A stretch of DNA of 64,000 nt, taken from assembly GCF_030686865.1 (NCBI RefSeq), contig NZ_JAQYUS010000002.1, positions 62,001-126,000 on the forward strand, written 5' to 3'. This document shows positions 45,754 to 53,311 of this stretch, in pieces. Every line of letters begins with the position of its first letter. Position 1 is the first letter of the stretch. The notes beneath the pieces were generated by a model. It was not told where the DNA came from and searched no databases. It was given only the letters and a program-made list of their open reading frames with translations. This stretch comes from Kaistella sp. SH40-3 (GTDB lineage: Bacteria; Bacteroidota; Bacteroidia; Flavobacteriales; Weeksellaceae). The position numbers and the translations under genes were made by a program.

Positions 45754-46776
45754 CTAAAAATTTATTTTCATTTTAATAATTCTATTTTTCCCCGCAAACA
45801 CTAAAGTGTTTTCATCAATCCAATCGCAAGAGTACAACCCTTTTTCTTCGGAAATGGTTGTCCAAGTTTTTCCGTAATCATTAGAGAATTCAATGTTTTG
45901 ATCACCAACAGCAATGATGTCTTTTCCTTTGGATTTCGGTCTGAACTTTACGCAGGTTTTGTAACCACCATTTTCTCCAGAGGCTTGAATTTGCCAAGTT
46001 TTTCCTCCATCATTTGTAGTTGCAATATTGTTTATGTTTTCTGCTTGTTGGGTATAATCTCCACCAACTGCGATCCCGAAATTTTTATTGTAGAAATCTA
46101 TAGAATAAATTCCTTGGGAAGAAGTCCCCTGAATAAAAGGCGTTTCAAAAACTTGCCATTTCGTGGGATTGTTCCAGGAAAATTTAAAAATCCTTGCTGT
46201 CATTCCGCCAGTTGCAATCCAGACTTTACCGCTATTTGTGGCGATATTGGTATTGCTTGCCGCGAAATGCGCTTCACCCGGAAAGTATTTTGGGAAGGAG
46301 TTTTTTTTATTAATACTTTCAGGTTTCTCTCCAAATATTTTTCCATTAAAACCTCCGTCGACAGCTGGATCACTGATTGCAATTCCTCTGTCGAATTTAT
46401 CAAAAATAAAGGAGTCAAAAAATGCAGTTTTTATAGTATCGCTCGAAATAAGATTTGACTTCAATGTCTTCTTATCAATTCTGAACAAATAAGCCGGACT
46501 TAAAATATTAATCGTGTAAAAGTATTTACGGTCTTGTGCTAACGTTCGAAATTCTAATTTTTCATCAGATAATTTCATTTGCTTTTTATCTGCAGAATCC
46601 TTTAAACTGACAAAACCGAATTTTGAATCTGTTCCAGCATACCAAACTTTGTCATCATAAATCTGCAAAGCGCGAATGGAGATTTGATCTTTTAATAATG
46701 TTTGAATTTCTACTTTTTGAGCAAAAGAAAAAGTGAAGTAAAAAAGGAATAATAAGAAACCGATTTGTTTTTTCAT
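45754..46776 (-). CDS. Secreted YCF48/BNR-type beta-propeller protein
   Basis: 340 residues from ATG 46776; the frame extends three codons to a TTG without need. Signal peptide MKKQIGFLLFLFYFTFSFAQ. The rest is a propeller of WYAGTDSKFGF-like blades, with the recurring TTNDGGKTWQIQ and SNDYGKTWTTI motifs of photosystem II stability factor/BNR repeats. A similar protein often precedes esterase or glycosidase genes in Flavobacteriia. It is first in a two-gene operon with the SASA esterase and may bind carbohydrate; enzymatic activity unproven. Confidence 0.82.
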   Translation of the reverse strand: MKKQIGFLLFLFYFTFSFAQKVEIQTLLKDQISIRALQIYDDKVWYAGTDSKFGFVSLKDSADKKQMKLSDEKLEFRTLAQDRKYFYTINILSPAYLFRIDKKTLKSNLISSDTIKTAFFDSFIFDKFDRGIAISDPAVDGGFNGKIFGEKPESINKKNSFPKYFPGEAHFAASNTNIATNSGKVWIATGGMTARIFKFSWNNPTKWQVFETPFIQGTSSQGIYSIDFYNKNFGIAVGGDYTQQAENINNIATTNDGGKTWQIQASGENGGYKTCVKFRPKSKGKDIIAVGDQNIEFSNDYGKTWTTISEEKGLYSCDWIDENTLVFAGKNRIIKMKINF

Positions 46777-46893
46777 ATCATACAAATTTAACTAAAAATT
46801 AAAAATCCCTCACTATTAATATTGAATATCAGAATCTTTATATTAAAAAATCAACGTTAATAATTCATTAATAAACCTCAACATAAAACAAAA

Positions 46894-46918
46894 AAACCCC
46901 GCCTAAAAGACGGGGTTT
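46894..46918 (-). terminator. Terminator of the second APC permease
   Basis: AAACCCCG / CGGGGTTT stem (46894-46901, 46911-46918) with a T run on the minus strand. Confidence 0.88.
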
Positions 46919-46937
46919 AAAATAGATATACAGTTGA

Positions 46938-48623
46938 TTATTTTTTATACTTAAAGAAATAATAGCCATATAAAATTGCGTGTACAATAATCATCGCTAC
47001 AGAGAACATGATTAATCCGCTATCATCAACCTCAGCATTCTGATGGTGTAAGTAAGCCAACACTGCAAGAAGAACGGTCATGAAAATACCGGAAATCGCT
47101 GTTACCGTATAGTTTTTCGGATCCTCAGTGGTTTTGTTTGCTTTTCCTAAGAATGAGTTTTTAATTCCTCTGTACAAATAAACATCCAGACCAATCATCA
47201 TCCAACATACCAAACGAATCCAGGTGTCAAATGGTAAGAAAACCATCATTCCTAAACATACCAAAACTCCTAAAACCGGAATTAATGGAACCAGCGGTGT
47301 TCTAAAAGCACGTGGTGCATCTGGCTGCGTTTTTCTTAAAACCAATACACCAACACACACCAGGATAAAGGCAAACAAAGTCCCAATACTGGTCATCTCT
47401 CCTACTACTCTTCCCGGAACAAAGGCCGCAAATAAACTCACGAATACCAAAAAGAAAAGATTGGATTTATAAGGTGTTCTAAATTTCTTGTGAACTTCGC
47501 TGAAAACTTTTGGCAACAAACCATCTTTACTCATCGAGTAGAATACACGGCTTTGACCCATTAACATTACTAAAATTACTGATGAATAACCCAATAAAAT
47601 CGCTAAGATAATCGTGGTATTCAACCAAGGATATGCTGGAACCATCGTCCCATTTACAACGCTTCCCATTGCTTCAATTGCAATTGCAACTGGCGCTAAG
47701 TGATCTCCACCACCACCGGCAGTAAACGCTTTGTAGTTCACAACACCTACCATTACGTAAGCAAAAATGATATACAATACCGTACAGATAATAAGTGATC
47801 CCATAATACCGATCGGCATTGATTTTTTCGGATCCTTTGTTTCCTGTGCAGCGGTTGAAACTGCATCAAATCCTATATAAGCAAAGAAGACGACCGCGGC
47901 GGCCCTAATAATTCCGGACCATCCATATTCACCAAACTTTCCTGTATTTGCAGGAATAAGTGGGGTAAGGTTTTCTGCTTTTACATATTTCCAACCTACA
48001 ACGATAAATATAATTACAATTGAAACTTTAAGAATAACAATTAAAGTATTGACAAATGCAGATTCACTTGTTCCTTTAATTAAGACCATTGACATTATAC
48101 TTACAATGAAAACCGCCGGAAGATTAATTAAACCGGTATGCGTAACACCATCGACAATATAACTGTCAAACGGCGTCATCATTAAATTATGTGGCAGTGA
48201 AACTCCAAAACTTTCCAAGAATTTCCCGAGATAACCCGACCAACTCGAGGCAACGGTTGCGGCTCCCACGGCATATTCCAAGACTAAATCCCATCCGATA
48301 ATCCAGGCGATAAACTCACCCATTGTTGCGTAAGAATAGGTATAAGCACTTCCTGCTACAGGAATCATTGAGGCAAATTCCGCATAACATAAGCCGGCAA
48401 AAGCACAACCAATGGCTGCGATAATAAAGGAAATCATGATTCCAGGTCCCGCATAATTTGCTGCTGCAAGTCCCGTGATCGAAAAGAGTCCGGCTCCAAT
48501 AATTGCACCGATTCCCAAGGCTACCAAAGAAGCAGACGACAATGTTTTTTTCAAACCGTCTGAGGTCTCGTCAGATTCTGACAAAAGTTGACTCAGAGGT
48601 TTGGTTCTCCAAAGATTTGACAT
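46938..48623 (-). CDS. APC-superfamily amino acid permease (CAT-like)
   Basis: 561 residues with 12-14 membrane segments. SLVALGIGAIIGAGLFSITG is the helix-1 substrate motif. RAAAVVFFAYIGFDAVSTAA and DPKKSMPIGIM are CAT-branch hallmarks. It is a paralogue of the 15670-17358 permease, but its helix 1 keeps a canonical GAGLF, while the other has GAGSF, so substrate preference may differ. Cationic or neutral amino acid uptake predicted. Monocistronic. Confidence 0.93.
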   Translation of the reverse strand: MSNLWRTKPLSQLLSESDETSDGLKKTLSSASLVALGIGAIIGAGLFSITGLAAANYAGPGIMISFIIAAIGCAFAGLCYAEFASMIPVAGSAYTYSYATMGEFIAWIIGWDLVLEYAVGAATVASSWSGYLGKFLESFGVSLPHNLMMTPFDSYIVDGVTHTGLINLPAVFIVSIMSMVLIKGTSESAFVNTLIVILKVSIVIIFIVVGWKYVKAENLTPLIPANTGKFGEYGWSGIIRAAAVVFFAYIGFDAVSTAAQETKDPKKSMPIGIMGSLIICTVLYIIFAYVMVGVVNYKAFTAGGGGDHLAPVAIAIEAMGSVVNGTMVPAYPWLNTTIILAILLGYSSVILVMLMGQSRVFYSMSKDGLLPKVFSEVHKKFRTPYKSNLFFLVFVSLFAAFVPGRVVGEMTSIGTLFAFILVCVGVLVLRKTQPDAPRAFRTPLVPLIPVLGVLVCLGMMVFLPFDTWIRLVCWMMIGLDVYLYRGIKNSFLGKANKTTEDPKNYTVTAISGIFMTVLLAVLAYLHHQNAEVDDSGLIMFSVAMIIVHAILYGYYFFKYKK

Positions 48624-48867
48624 TTTTTATTTGTTTAAGATTCCCAAAAATATAAAAATTTAGCAATGATTAACTATTTTTCGGCAATTTATTTTGGAAA
48701 AAGTCTTTCCAAATCAGTAAAAAACTGACTTTCATAATGAAAACGTAAAAACTTTAATAATGAAAAAAGAAAGGGATGAAAAGAATATTTTCATAAAACA
48801 CCAGCAAGTGATTGCAGATGGCTTTTAAATTAATAAGTAGGAAGAGAAATTTTATTAACTTTAAGCC

Positions 48868-49476
48868 ATGATTTTAAAAGATATATTCCAGTCCGATTTA
48901 GTGAAAGAAATTGAAGATACTGGTAACCTGAAACATTTTGTTGCCGGAGAAACCATTGTTAATATGGATTCTTACATTAAACATATTCCGGTGGTCATTT
49001 CTGGAAGTATCAAAGTCATTCGGACTGAAGAAGACGGTCGCGAAATCCTACTCTACTATTTAACTCCAGGCGAAAGTTGCATCGTTTCTATTTTCGCGGG
49101 AATGAAAAATGAAACTTCTAAAATAAAAGCCATTGTGGAAGAAGATGCGGATATCATGTTGATTCCAGCCGACAAAGCCAAAGAATGGGTAAAAAAATAT
49201 CCAGACTGGACGGAATTTATTTTTGATCTTTATCAAAAACGTTTTGAAGAGTTATTGGATGTTGTGAATTCGGTGGCTTTTCAAAAAATTGATACGAGAC
49301 TTTTACACCTCATCAAACAGAAAACTCAACTGTATAATTCGAAAGAAATTTCGGTTACCCATCAGCAATTAGCCGATGAATTGGGAATTACACGGGAAGC
49401 AACAAGCCGTGTTTTAAAACAAATGGAAAAAGACCATCTTTTAATTCTTTCCCGAAATAAAATTGAACTTCTATAA
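48868..49476 (+). CDS. Crp/Fnr-family transcriptional regulator
   Basis: 202 residues. An N-terminal cyclic-nucleotide-like jelly roll (about 15-125; TEEDGREILLYYLTPGESCI) is followed by a dimerisation helix and a C-terminal winged helix (about 145-200; VTHQQLADELGITREATSRVLKQME). It lacks the Fnr cysteine cluster, so oxygen sensing through an iron-sulfur centre is not expected. It heads the region of the rhodanese, OsmC and RND efflux genes and is the obvious candidate to regulate them. Its last codons have been duplicated by a repeat insertion. Confidence 0.92.
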   Translation: MILKDIFQSDLVKEIEDTGNLKHFVAGETIVNMDSYIKHIPVVISGSIKVIRTEEDGREILLYYLTPGESCIVSIFAGMKNETSKIKAIVEEDADIMLIPADKAKEWVKKYPDWTEFIFDLYQKRFEELLDVVNSVAFQKIDTRLLHLIKQKTQLYNSKEISVTHQQLADELGITREATSRVLKQMEKDHLLILSRNKIELL

Positions 49477-49651
49477 TTCTTTCAAAAAAAATTTACCGCA
49501 AAAGAGTCAAAAGTTTTTATTAAAAATTTAAGCAAATCAAAAGTTTGCAAAATGATAACATCATTTTGAATTTACTTTTTGCCCTCTTTTGAAAATCTAT
49601 TTTTCAACATTTGTCTTTTGTCGCTTTTGCGGTGAAAAAAATTGAACTTCT
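49459..49651. mobile_element. 165-bp inverted-repeat element flanked by 14-bp direct repeats
   Basis: AAAATTGAACTTCT occurs at 49459-49472 and again at 49638-49651. Between the copies lie arms TTACCGCAAAAGAGTCAAAAG (49493-49513, first shown half only) and CTTTTGTCGCTTTTGCGGTG (49615-49634) facing each other. Such a layout fits a MITE-like insertion with target duplication. The right copy would have encoded the same KIELL ending of the Crp protein. Confidence 0.6.
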
Positions 49652-49687
49652 GTGATGTAGATTACTGTAGTCTCAATTTCCCTAACC

Positions 49688-49695
49688 TAAATTTG
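49688..49695 (+). promoter_or_regulatory. -7 box for the rhodanese-OsmC transcript
   Basis: TAAATTTG, 30 bases before the rhodanese ATG. No TTG at a proper distance; TGTGATGTAGATTACTG at 49652-49668 lies near -30 to -45 and could hold a Crp-type site. Confidence 0.5.
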
Positions 49696-49725
49696 CAGTA
49701 TTAAATTAATCAAATACTCAAAATT

Positions 49726-50037
49726 ATGTTAGATACTATTAATCAATTTTTCGGCTTCACAAAAACAGATTACGCAACGCTTGTAAAAAACGGTGCAATT
49801 ATCCTTGATGTTCGCAGCAAAGGGGAATTTGCGGGTGGACATATTAAAGGTTCCATCAATATTCCGGTAGATCAACTTCAAAATAATCTTTCAAAATTAA
49901 AGGACAAAAACAAAACCATCATTACATGTTGCGCTTCTGGAATGAGAAGTGGATCCGCGAAAACGATTCTTTTAAATAATGGCTATACCGACGTTCACAA
50001 TGGTGGTGGTTGGGGAAGTTTAAACGGTAAAATTTAA
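49726..50037 (+). CDS. Rhodanese-like domain protein
   Basis: 103 residues, a single rhodanese domain without signal peptide. The active-site loop is Cys69-Ala-Ser-Gly-Met-Arg74 (C-x4-R), with an extra Cys68 just before. GEFAGGHIKGSINIP is the conserved structural motif. It likely transfers persulfide sulfur in the cytoplasm. OsmC follows after four bases. Rhodanese plus OsmC plus Crp suggests a reactive-sulfur or thiol-stress response. Confidence 0.92.
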   Translation: MLDTINQFFGFTKTDYATLVKNGAIILDVRSKGEFAGGHIKGSINIPVDQLQNNLSKLKDKNKTIITCCASGMRSGSAKTILLNNGYTDVHNGGGWGSLNGKI

Positions 50038-50041
50038 AATC

Positions 50042-50476
50042 ATGGATACACACTTTTATAACGTAGATATCTCGTGGACGAAAGACAGACAAGGTGAAAT
50101 GAGTTCTCCAGAATTGTCAACCAAAGTAGAAATCGCTACTCCGCCACAATTCCCGAAAGGCGTGGAAGGAATTTGGTCGCCGGAACATTTATTTACCTCT
50201 GCAGTTGCAAGTTGTTTGATGACGACTTTCTTATCCATCGCGAAAAATTCTAAATTAGAATTCACTGGATTCTCTTGTAAATCAACCGGAAAACTCGAAC
50301 AGGTCGAAGGTAAATTCTTAATGACAGAAGTAATCCTGGAACCAACTGTCATTATCACTAATGAAAGCGACCGGGAAAAAGCAGAACGCATTTTGCAAAA
50401 ATCAGAACAGCATTGTTTGATCTCTAATTCGATTAAATCGAAAATCACGATGACTACGACCATCGTTACTTCTTAA
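50042..50476 (+). CDS. OsmC-family protein
   Basis: 144 residues with the OsmC/Ohr fold. Cys58 (AVASCLMTTF) and Cys125 (EQHCLISNS) are the conserved redox pair, and the N-terminal region IWSPEHLFTSA holds the substrate-side Glu. Distinct from the true Ohr at 6062, which has the AAGYSACF motif. It probably reduces hydroperoxides or handles persulfide together with the rhodanese four bases upstream. Confidence 0.92.
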   Translation: MDTHFYNVDISWTKDRQGEMSSPELSTKVEIATPPQFPKGVEGIWSPEHLFTSAVASCLMTTFLSIAKNSKLEFTGFSCKSTGKLEQVEGKFLMTEVILEPTVIITNESDREKAERILQKSEQHCLISNSIKSKITMTTTIVTS

Positions 50477-50502
50477 AAACACACCAATATATATTCAGCA
50501 AT

Positions 50503-50530
50503 AAAACCTCGATTTTTCGGGGTTTTGTTT
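50503..50530 (+). terminator. Terminator of the rhodanese-OsmC transcript
   Basis: AAAACCTCG / CGGGGTTTT stem (one G-T pair) with a six-base loop, then GTTT. Confidence 0.75.
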
Positions 50531-50539
50531 CATATGAAC

Positions 50540-50558
50540 TTAACCTTGTCAAGGTTAA
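50540..50558. repeat. Palindrome TTAACCTTGTCAAGGTTAA
   Basis: Perfect 19-base palindrome with one central T. The core AACCTTGTCAAGGTTAA recurs at 57172-57188 at the other end of the efflux gene set. Confidence 0.75.
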
Positions 50559-50560
50559 AA

Positions 50561-50662
50561 CGCACACAGATTGTACGGATTTTCACAGATTCTATTTTCA
50601 GTAAAAATTTTGTCATCCAAAAATAAAGAATCATCCGTGGAAATCTGTGGAATCTGTGCTGA
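50561..50662. repeat. Inverted-repeat element of the CACAGATT type
   Basis: Left arm CACACAGATT...ACGGATTTTCACAGATT (50562-50592) and right arm AATCATCCGTGGAAATCTGT...AATCTGTG (50629-50660) are imperfect inverse copies. Short CACAGATT units of this kind are common between genes in flavobacteria, in my recollection. Confidence 0.55.
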
Positions 50663-50735
50663 ATAATTCAATGCTAATTTCAATGTTAATAGATTCTGTG
50701 TAACATTTGTCACTGTGTACGATTATTTACCTTCA

Positions 50736-50743
50736 TACTTTTG
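50736..50743 (+). promoter_or_regulatory. -7 box of the tolC-led efflux operon
   Basis: TACTTTTG ends 17 bases before ATG 50761. The nearest upstream TTG is 26 bases away, which is long. Confidence 0.5.
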
Positions 50744-50760
50744 TCATCAAATTAAGATTT

Positions 50761-52056
50761 ATGAAAAAGATATTGTTTTTACTCTTTATTTCAACAAAAT
50801 TTTTCGGACAAGACACCATTCAAATTTCTAAAAAAGATTTAGAAACCAGAATTGAAGGTCAAAACCTCTCCGTGAAATTGGCAAATGATGAAGTGAATTC
50901 TGCAGAAGCCGGATTATTGCAAACTCGCGCGATGTATTTGCCCAACGTAACTGCCTCCTACACGGGAACTGCGACCAATAGTCCTTTAATGGCATTTGGC
51001 ACAAAACTCAACCAATCCAGAATTACCATGATGGATTTTGATCCAGCAAGTTTAAATAATCCTGATAATGTTTTCAATTTCGCCACTAAATTGGAAGTGC
51101 AGCAACCCATTTTTAATAAAGATGCAGTTTATCAGAAAAAAGCGGGAGAAGTAAAAGTGGATGTTTTGAAAATTAAAGCAGAACGGACGAAAGAATATCT
51201 TCAGTTTGAATTGAATAAAGGATATCTCCAATTGCAAATGGCTTATAAAGTGGTAAAAGTCTTGGAAGAAGCAAAAAATACAACCCTTGCCAACAAAAAA
51301 GTGATCGATAATTATTACAAAAACGGAATGATCCAGAAATCTGAAGTTTTGTATATGAATGTAAGAGTTTCTGAAATTGAAAGTCAGATTCAATACGCGA
51401 AATCGAATGTGAGAAATGCTTCGGATTATGTTTATTTTTTATTGAATGAAGATTCTGAAAATAAAGTTTTCAAACCGATGGATGAATTTTCTTATCAGGA
51501 AAATATCTTAGAGCAAAATCCAAAACTCAATGAAAACAGAAAAGATTTGCAAGCGTATGAAAAATCGTTGGAAGCCTACGATTATTTGATGAAATCTGCC
51601 GACGCAAAATTTTTACCAAAACTAAATGCCTTTGGAAGTTTTGAATTAAATGACAACAAAGTCTATAAATTCAATGGTAATGGCTATTTGGTCGGATTGC
51701 AATTATCCTGGAATGTCTTCGATGGTTATAAAGCCAAAAGTGAAAAAGAAGTTTACAAAGCAGATCTATCAAAAGCACAGACTGAAATTCAACAATATCA
51801 AAAACAGAATCAGTTAGAACTGAATAAATCGTATCGCCAGGTTTTAGATGCGGACAACAAAGTTTCTTTGACCAAATTATCCTGGGATCAAAGTGCAGAA
51901 GCCTACCGAATCCGTAAAAACAGATATGATCAAGGTTTAGAAAAATCATCTGATTTATTGTCCGCAGAAACTCAAATGTCGCAGAAAGAATTAGAATATC
52001 AACAAGCGATTTTCGAATATAATTCGGCGCTGGAATACTTTAAATTTTTAAAATGA
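50761..52056 (+). CDS. TolC-family outer-membrane efflux protein
   Basis: 431 residues from ATG 50761; an upstream TTG lies before the promoter -7 box and is rejected. Signal peptide MKKILFLLFISTKFFGQ. Two OEP repeats (about 40-225 and 240-430) form the trimeric channel-tunnel; long coiled helices such as SEVLYMNVRVSEIESQIQYA and SDLLSAETQMSQKELEYQQA are typical. First gene of the tripartite efflux set. A 15-bp tandem repeat separates it from the adaptor gene. Confidence 0.93.
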   Translation: MKKILFLLFISTKFFGQDTIQISKKDLETRIEGQNLSVKLANDEVNSAEAGLLQTRAMYLPNVTASYTGTATNSPLMAFGTKLNQSRITMMDFDPASLNNPDNVFNFATKLEVQQPIFNKDAVYQKKAGEVKVDVLKIKAERTKEYLQFELNKGYLQLQMAYKVVKVLEEAKNTTLANKKVIDNYYKNGMIQKSEVLYMNVRVSEIESQIQYAKSNVRNASDYVYFLLNEDSENKVFKPMDEFSYQENILEQNPKLNENRKDLQAYEKSLEAYDYLMKSADAKFLPKLNAFGSFELNDNKVYKFNGNGYLVGLQLSWNVFDGYKAKSEKEVYKADLSKAQTEIQQYQKQNQLELNKSYRQVLDADNKVSLTKLSWDQSAEAYRIRKNRYDQGLEKSSDLLSAETQMSQKELEYQQAIFEYNSALEYFKFLK

Positions 52057-52111
52057 GACAAATAGAAGATAGACGAGTAGATAATAGACCAAATTGTAAA
52101 CATCTATTATT

Positions 52112-52180
52112 TATCAGCCTATTATCTATCAGTCTATTATCTATCAGTCTATTATCTATCAGTCTATTATCTATCATCTT
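52112..52180 (+). repeat. 15-bp tandem repeat (VNTR) between tolC and adaptor gene
   Basis: Four consecutive units of TATCAG(C/T)CTATTATC (52112-52126, 52127-52141, 52142-52156, 52157-52171) followed by decayed TATCATCTT copies. Upstream, TAGATAATAGAC (near 52077) is complementary to the unit and can pair with any copy. Confidence 0.9.
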
Positions 52181-52208
52181 TTAATCTATCATCTTAAAAA
52201 ATATCAAC

Positions 52209-53285
52209 ATGAAAATATTAGTTTACTCCGTCCTACTTTTAGGATTAACCATGAGTTGCTCGGCAGACGAAAAAGATGCAACACTGAAGCAGACGCCGAT
52301 CCAAGTAACCGTAAATCAATCCGGAAATAATTCCGAAGGTGCTTATGCAAGTGCCAGTGGAAAATTAGTCGCGAAAAATACCGTCAATGTAAGTACCAGA
52401 ATGATGGGCTACATCACCGGAATGAAAGCCGAAGTTGGACAAAACGTAAGTGCCGGACAATTATTGGTAAGCATCAATTCCACAGATATTCAGGCAAAAG
52501 GTGGACAAGCCAATGCGCAAATTTCTCAAGCGCAGGCAAGTTATAATATTGCTAAAAAAGATTACGAGCGTTTCTCGAATTTATATAAAAATCAAAGTGC
52601 TTCTCAAAAAGAACTTGATGATATGAGAGCGCGCTACGAAATGGCTCAAGCCGGTTTGCAAGCCGCACAAGCGATGAAAAGTGAAGTAAATTCTCAGTAT
52701 CGGTACACGAATATTACGGCTCCAATTTCCGGAGTAATCACGGCGAAATATGCAGAACAAGGCGATATGGCAAGTCCGGGAATGCCTTTGTTAACCATCG
52801 AGTCACCATCTTCTTTGCAAGCACAGGTTTTGGTTTCGGAGCAAAATATTACTCAAATTACGCAAGGAATGCCAGTGAAAATTACTTTAAAATCGACAAA
52901 CGAAGAAGTTGGCGGAACGGTTGCCGAAATTAGTAAATCTTCCACGAATACGGGTGGACAATATATGGTGAAAGTCAATGTTTCGGGCAGTCAAAATTTA
53001 TTACCGGGAATGTTTGTCAATATTCAATTTCCATTTAAAAATGCTGGGAAAGTAAATCAGGATTTTCAGGAAGGCGTGATGATTCCTAAATCTGCTTTGG
53101 TAGAAAAGGGTCAGTTGACGGGAGTTTATACAATCAGTTCAAATAATACCGCAGTTCTTCGTTGGGTGAAAATAGGAAAAGATTTTGGCGACCAATTCGA
53201 AGTTTTATCTGGACTTACCGCAAAAGAACCTTACATCGTTTCAGCGCAAGGAAAACTCTATAACGGAGCAAAAGTAAAACAATAA
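52209..53285 (+). CDS. RND efflux periplasmic adaptor (membrane-fusion) lipoprotein
   Basis: 358 residues. The lipobox MSC (residues 15-17) anchors the protein. The order is beta-barrel/lipoyl half (MMGYITGMKAEVGQNVSAGQ), coiled-coil hairpin (about 95-160, QASYNIAKKDYERFSNLYKN), lipoyl half (TAPISGVITAKYAEQGDMAS) and beta-barrel, ending with a membrane-proximal domain. It links the RND pump to TolC. It lies 26 bases before the pump gene. Confidence 0.94.
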   Translation: MKILVYSVLLLGLTMSCSADEKDATLKQTPIQVTVNQSGNNSEGAYASASGKLVAKNTVNVSTRMMGYITGMKAEVGQNVSAGQLLVSINSTDIQAKGGQANAQISQAQASYNIAKKDYERFSNLYKNQSASQKELDDMRARYEMAQAGLQAAQAMKSEVNSQYRYTNITAPISGVITAKYAEQGDMASPGMPLLTIESPSSLQAQVLVSEQNITQITQGMPVKITLKSTNEEVGGTVAEISKSSTNTGGQYMVKVNVSGSQNLLPGMFVNIQFPFKNAGKVNQDFQEGVMIPKSALVEKGQLTGVYTISSNNTAVLRWVKIGKDFGDQFEVLSGLTAKEPYIVSAQGKLYNGAKVKQ

Positions 53286-53311
53286 TTTCCTCAATTATTT
53301 AAATTAAAATT

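Noticed and set aside
45898..46492. Long plus-strand open frames opposite the YCF48 gene
   Set aside because: Antisense to a clear secreted propeller gene, with no signal or motif of their own.
48760..48828. 22-codon frame before the Crp gene
   Set aside because: No promoter, family or conserved feature; too short to support.
52112..52180. CRISPR or direct-repeat phage site
   Set aside because: Units are contiguous 15-mers without spacers; this is a simple tandem repeat.
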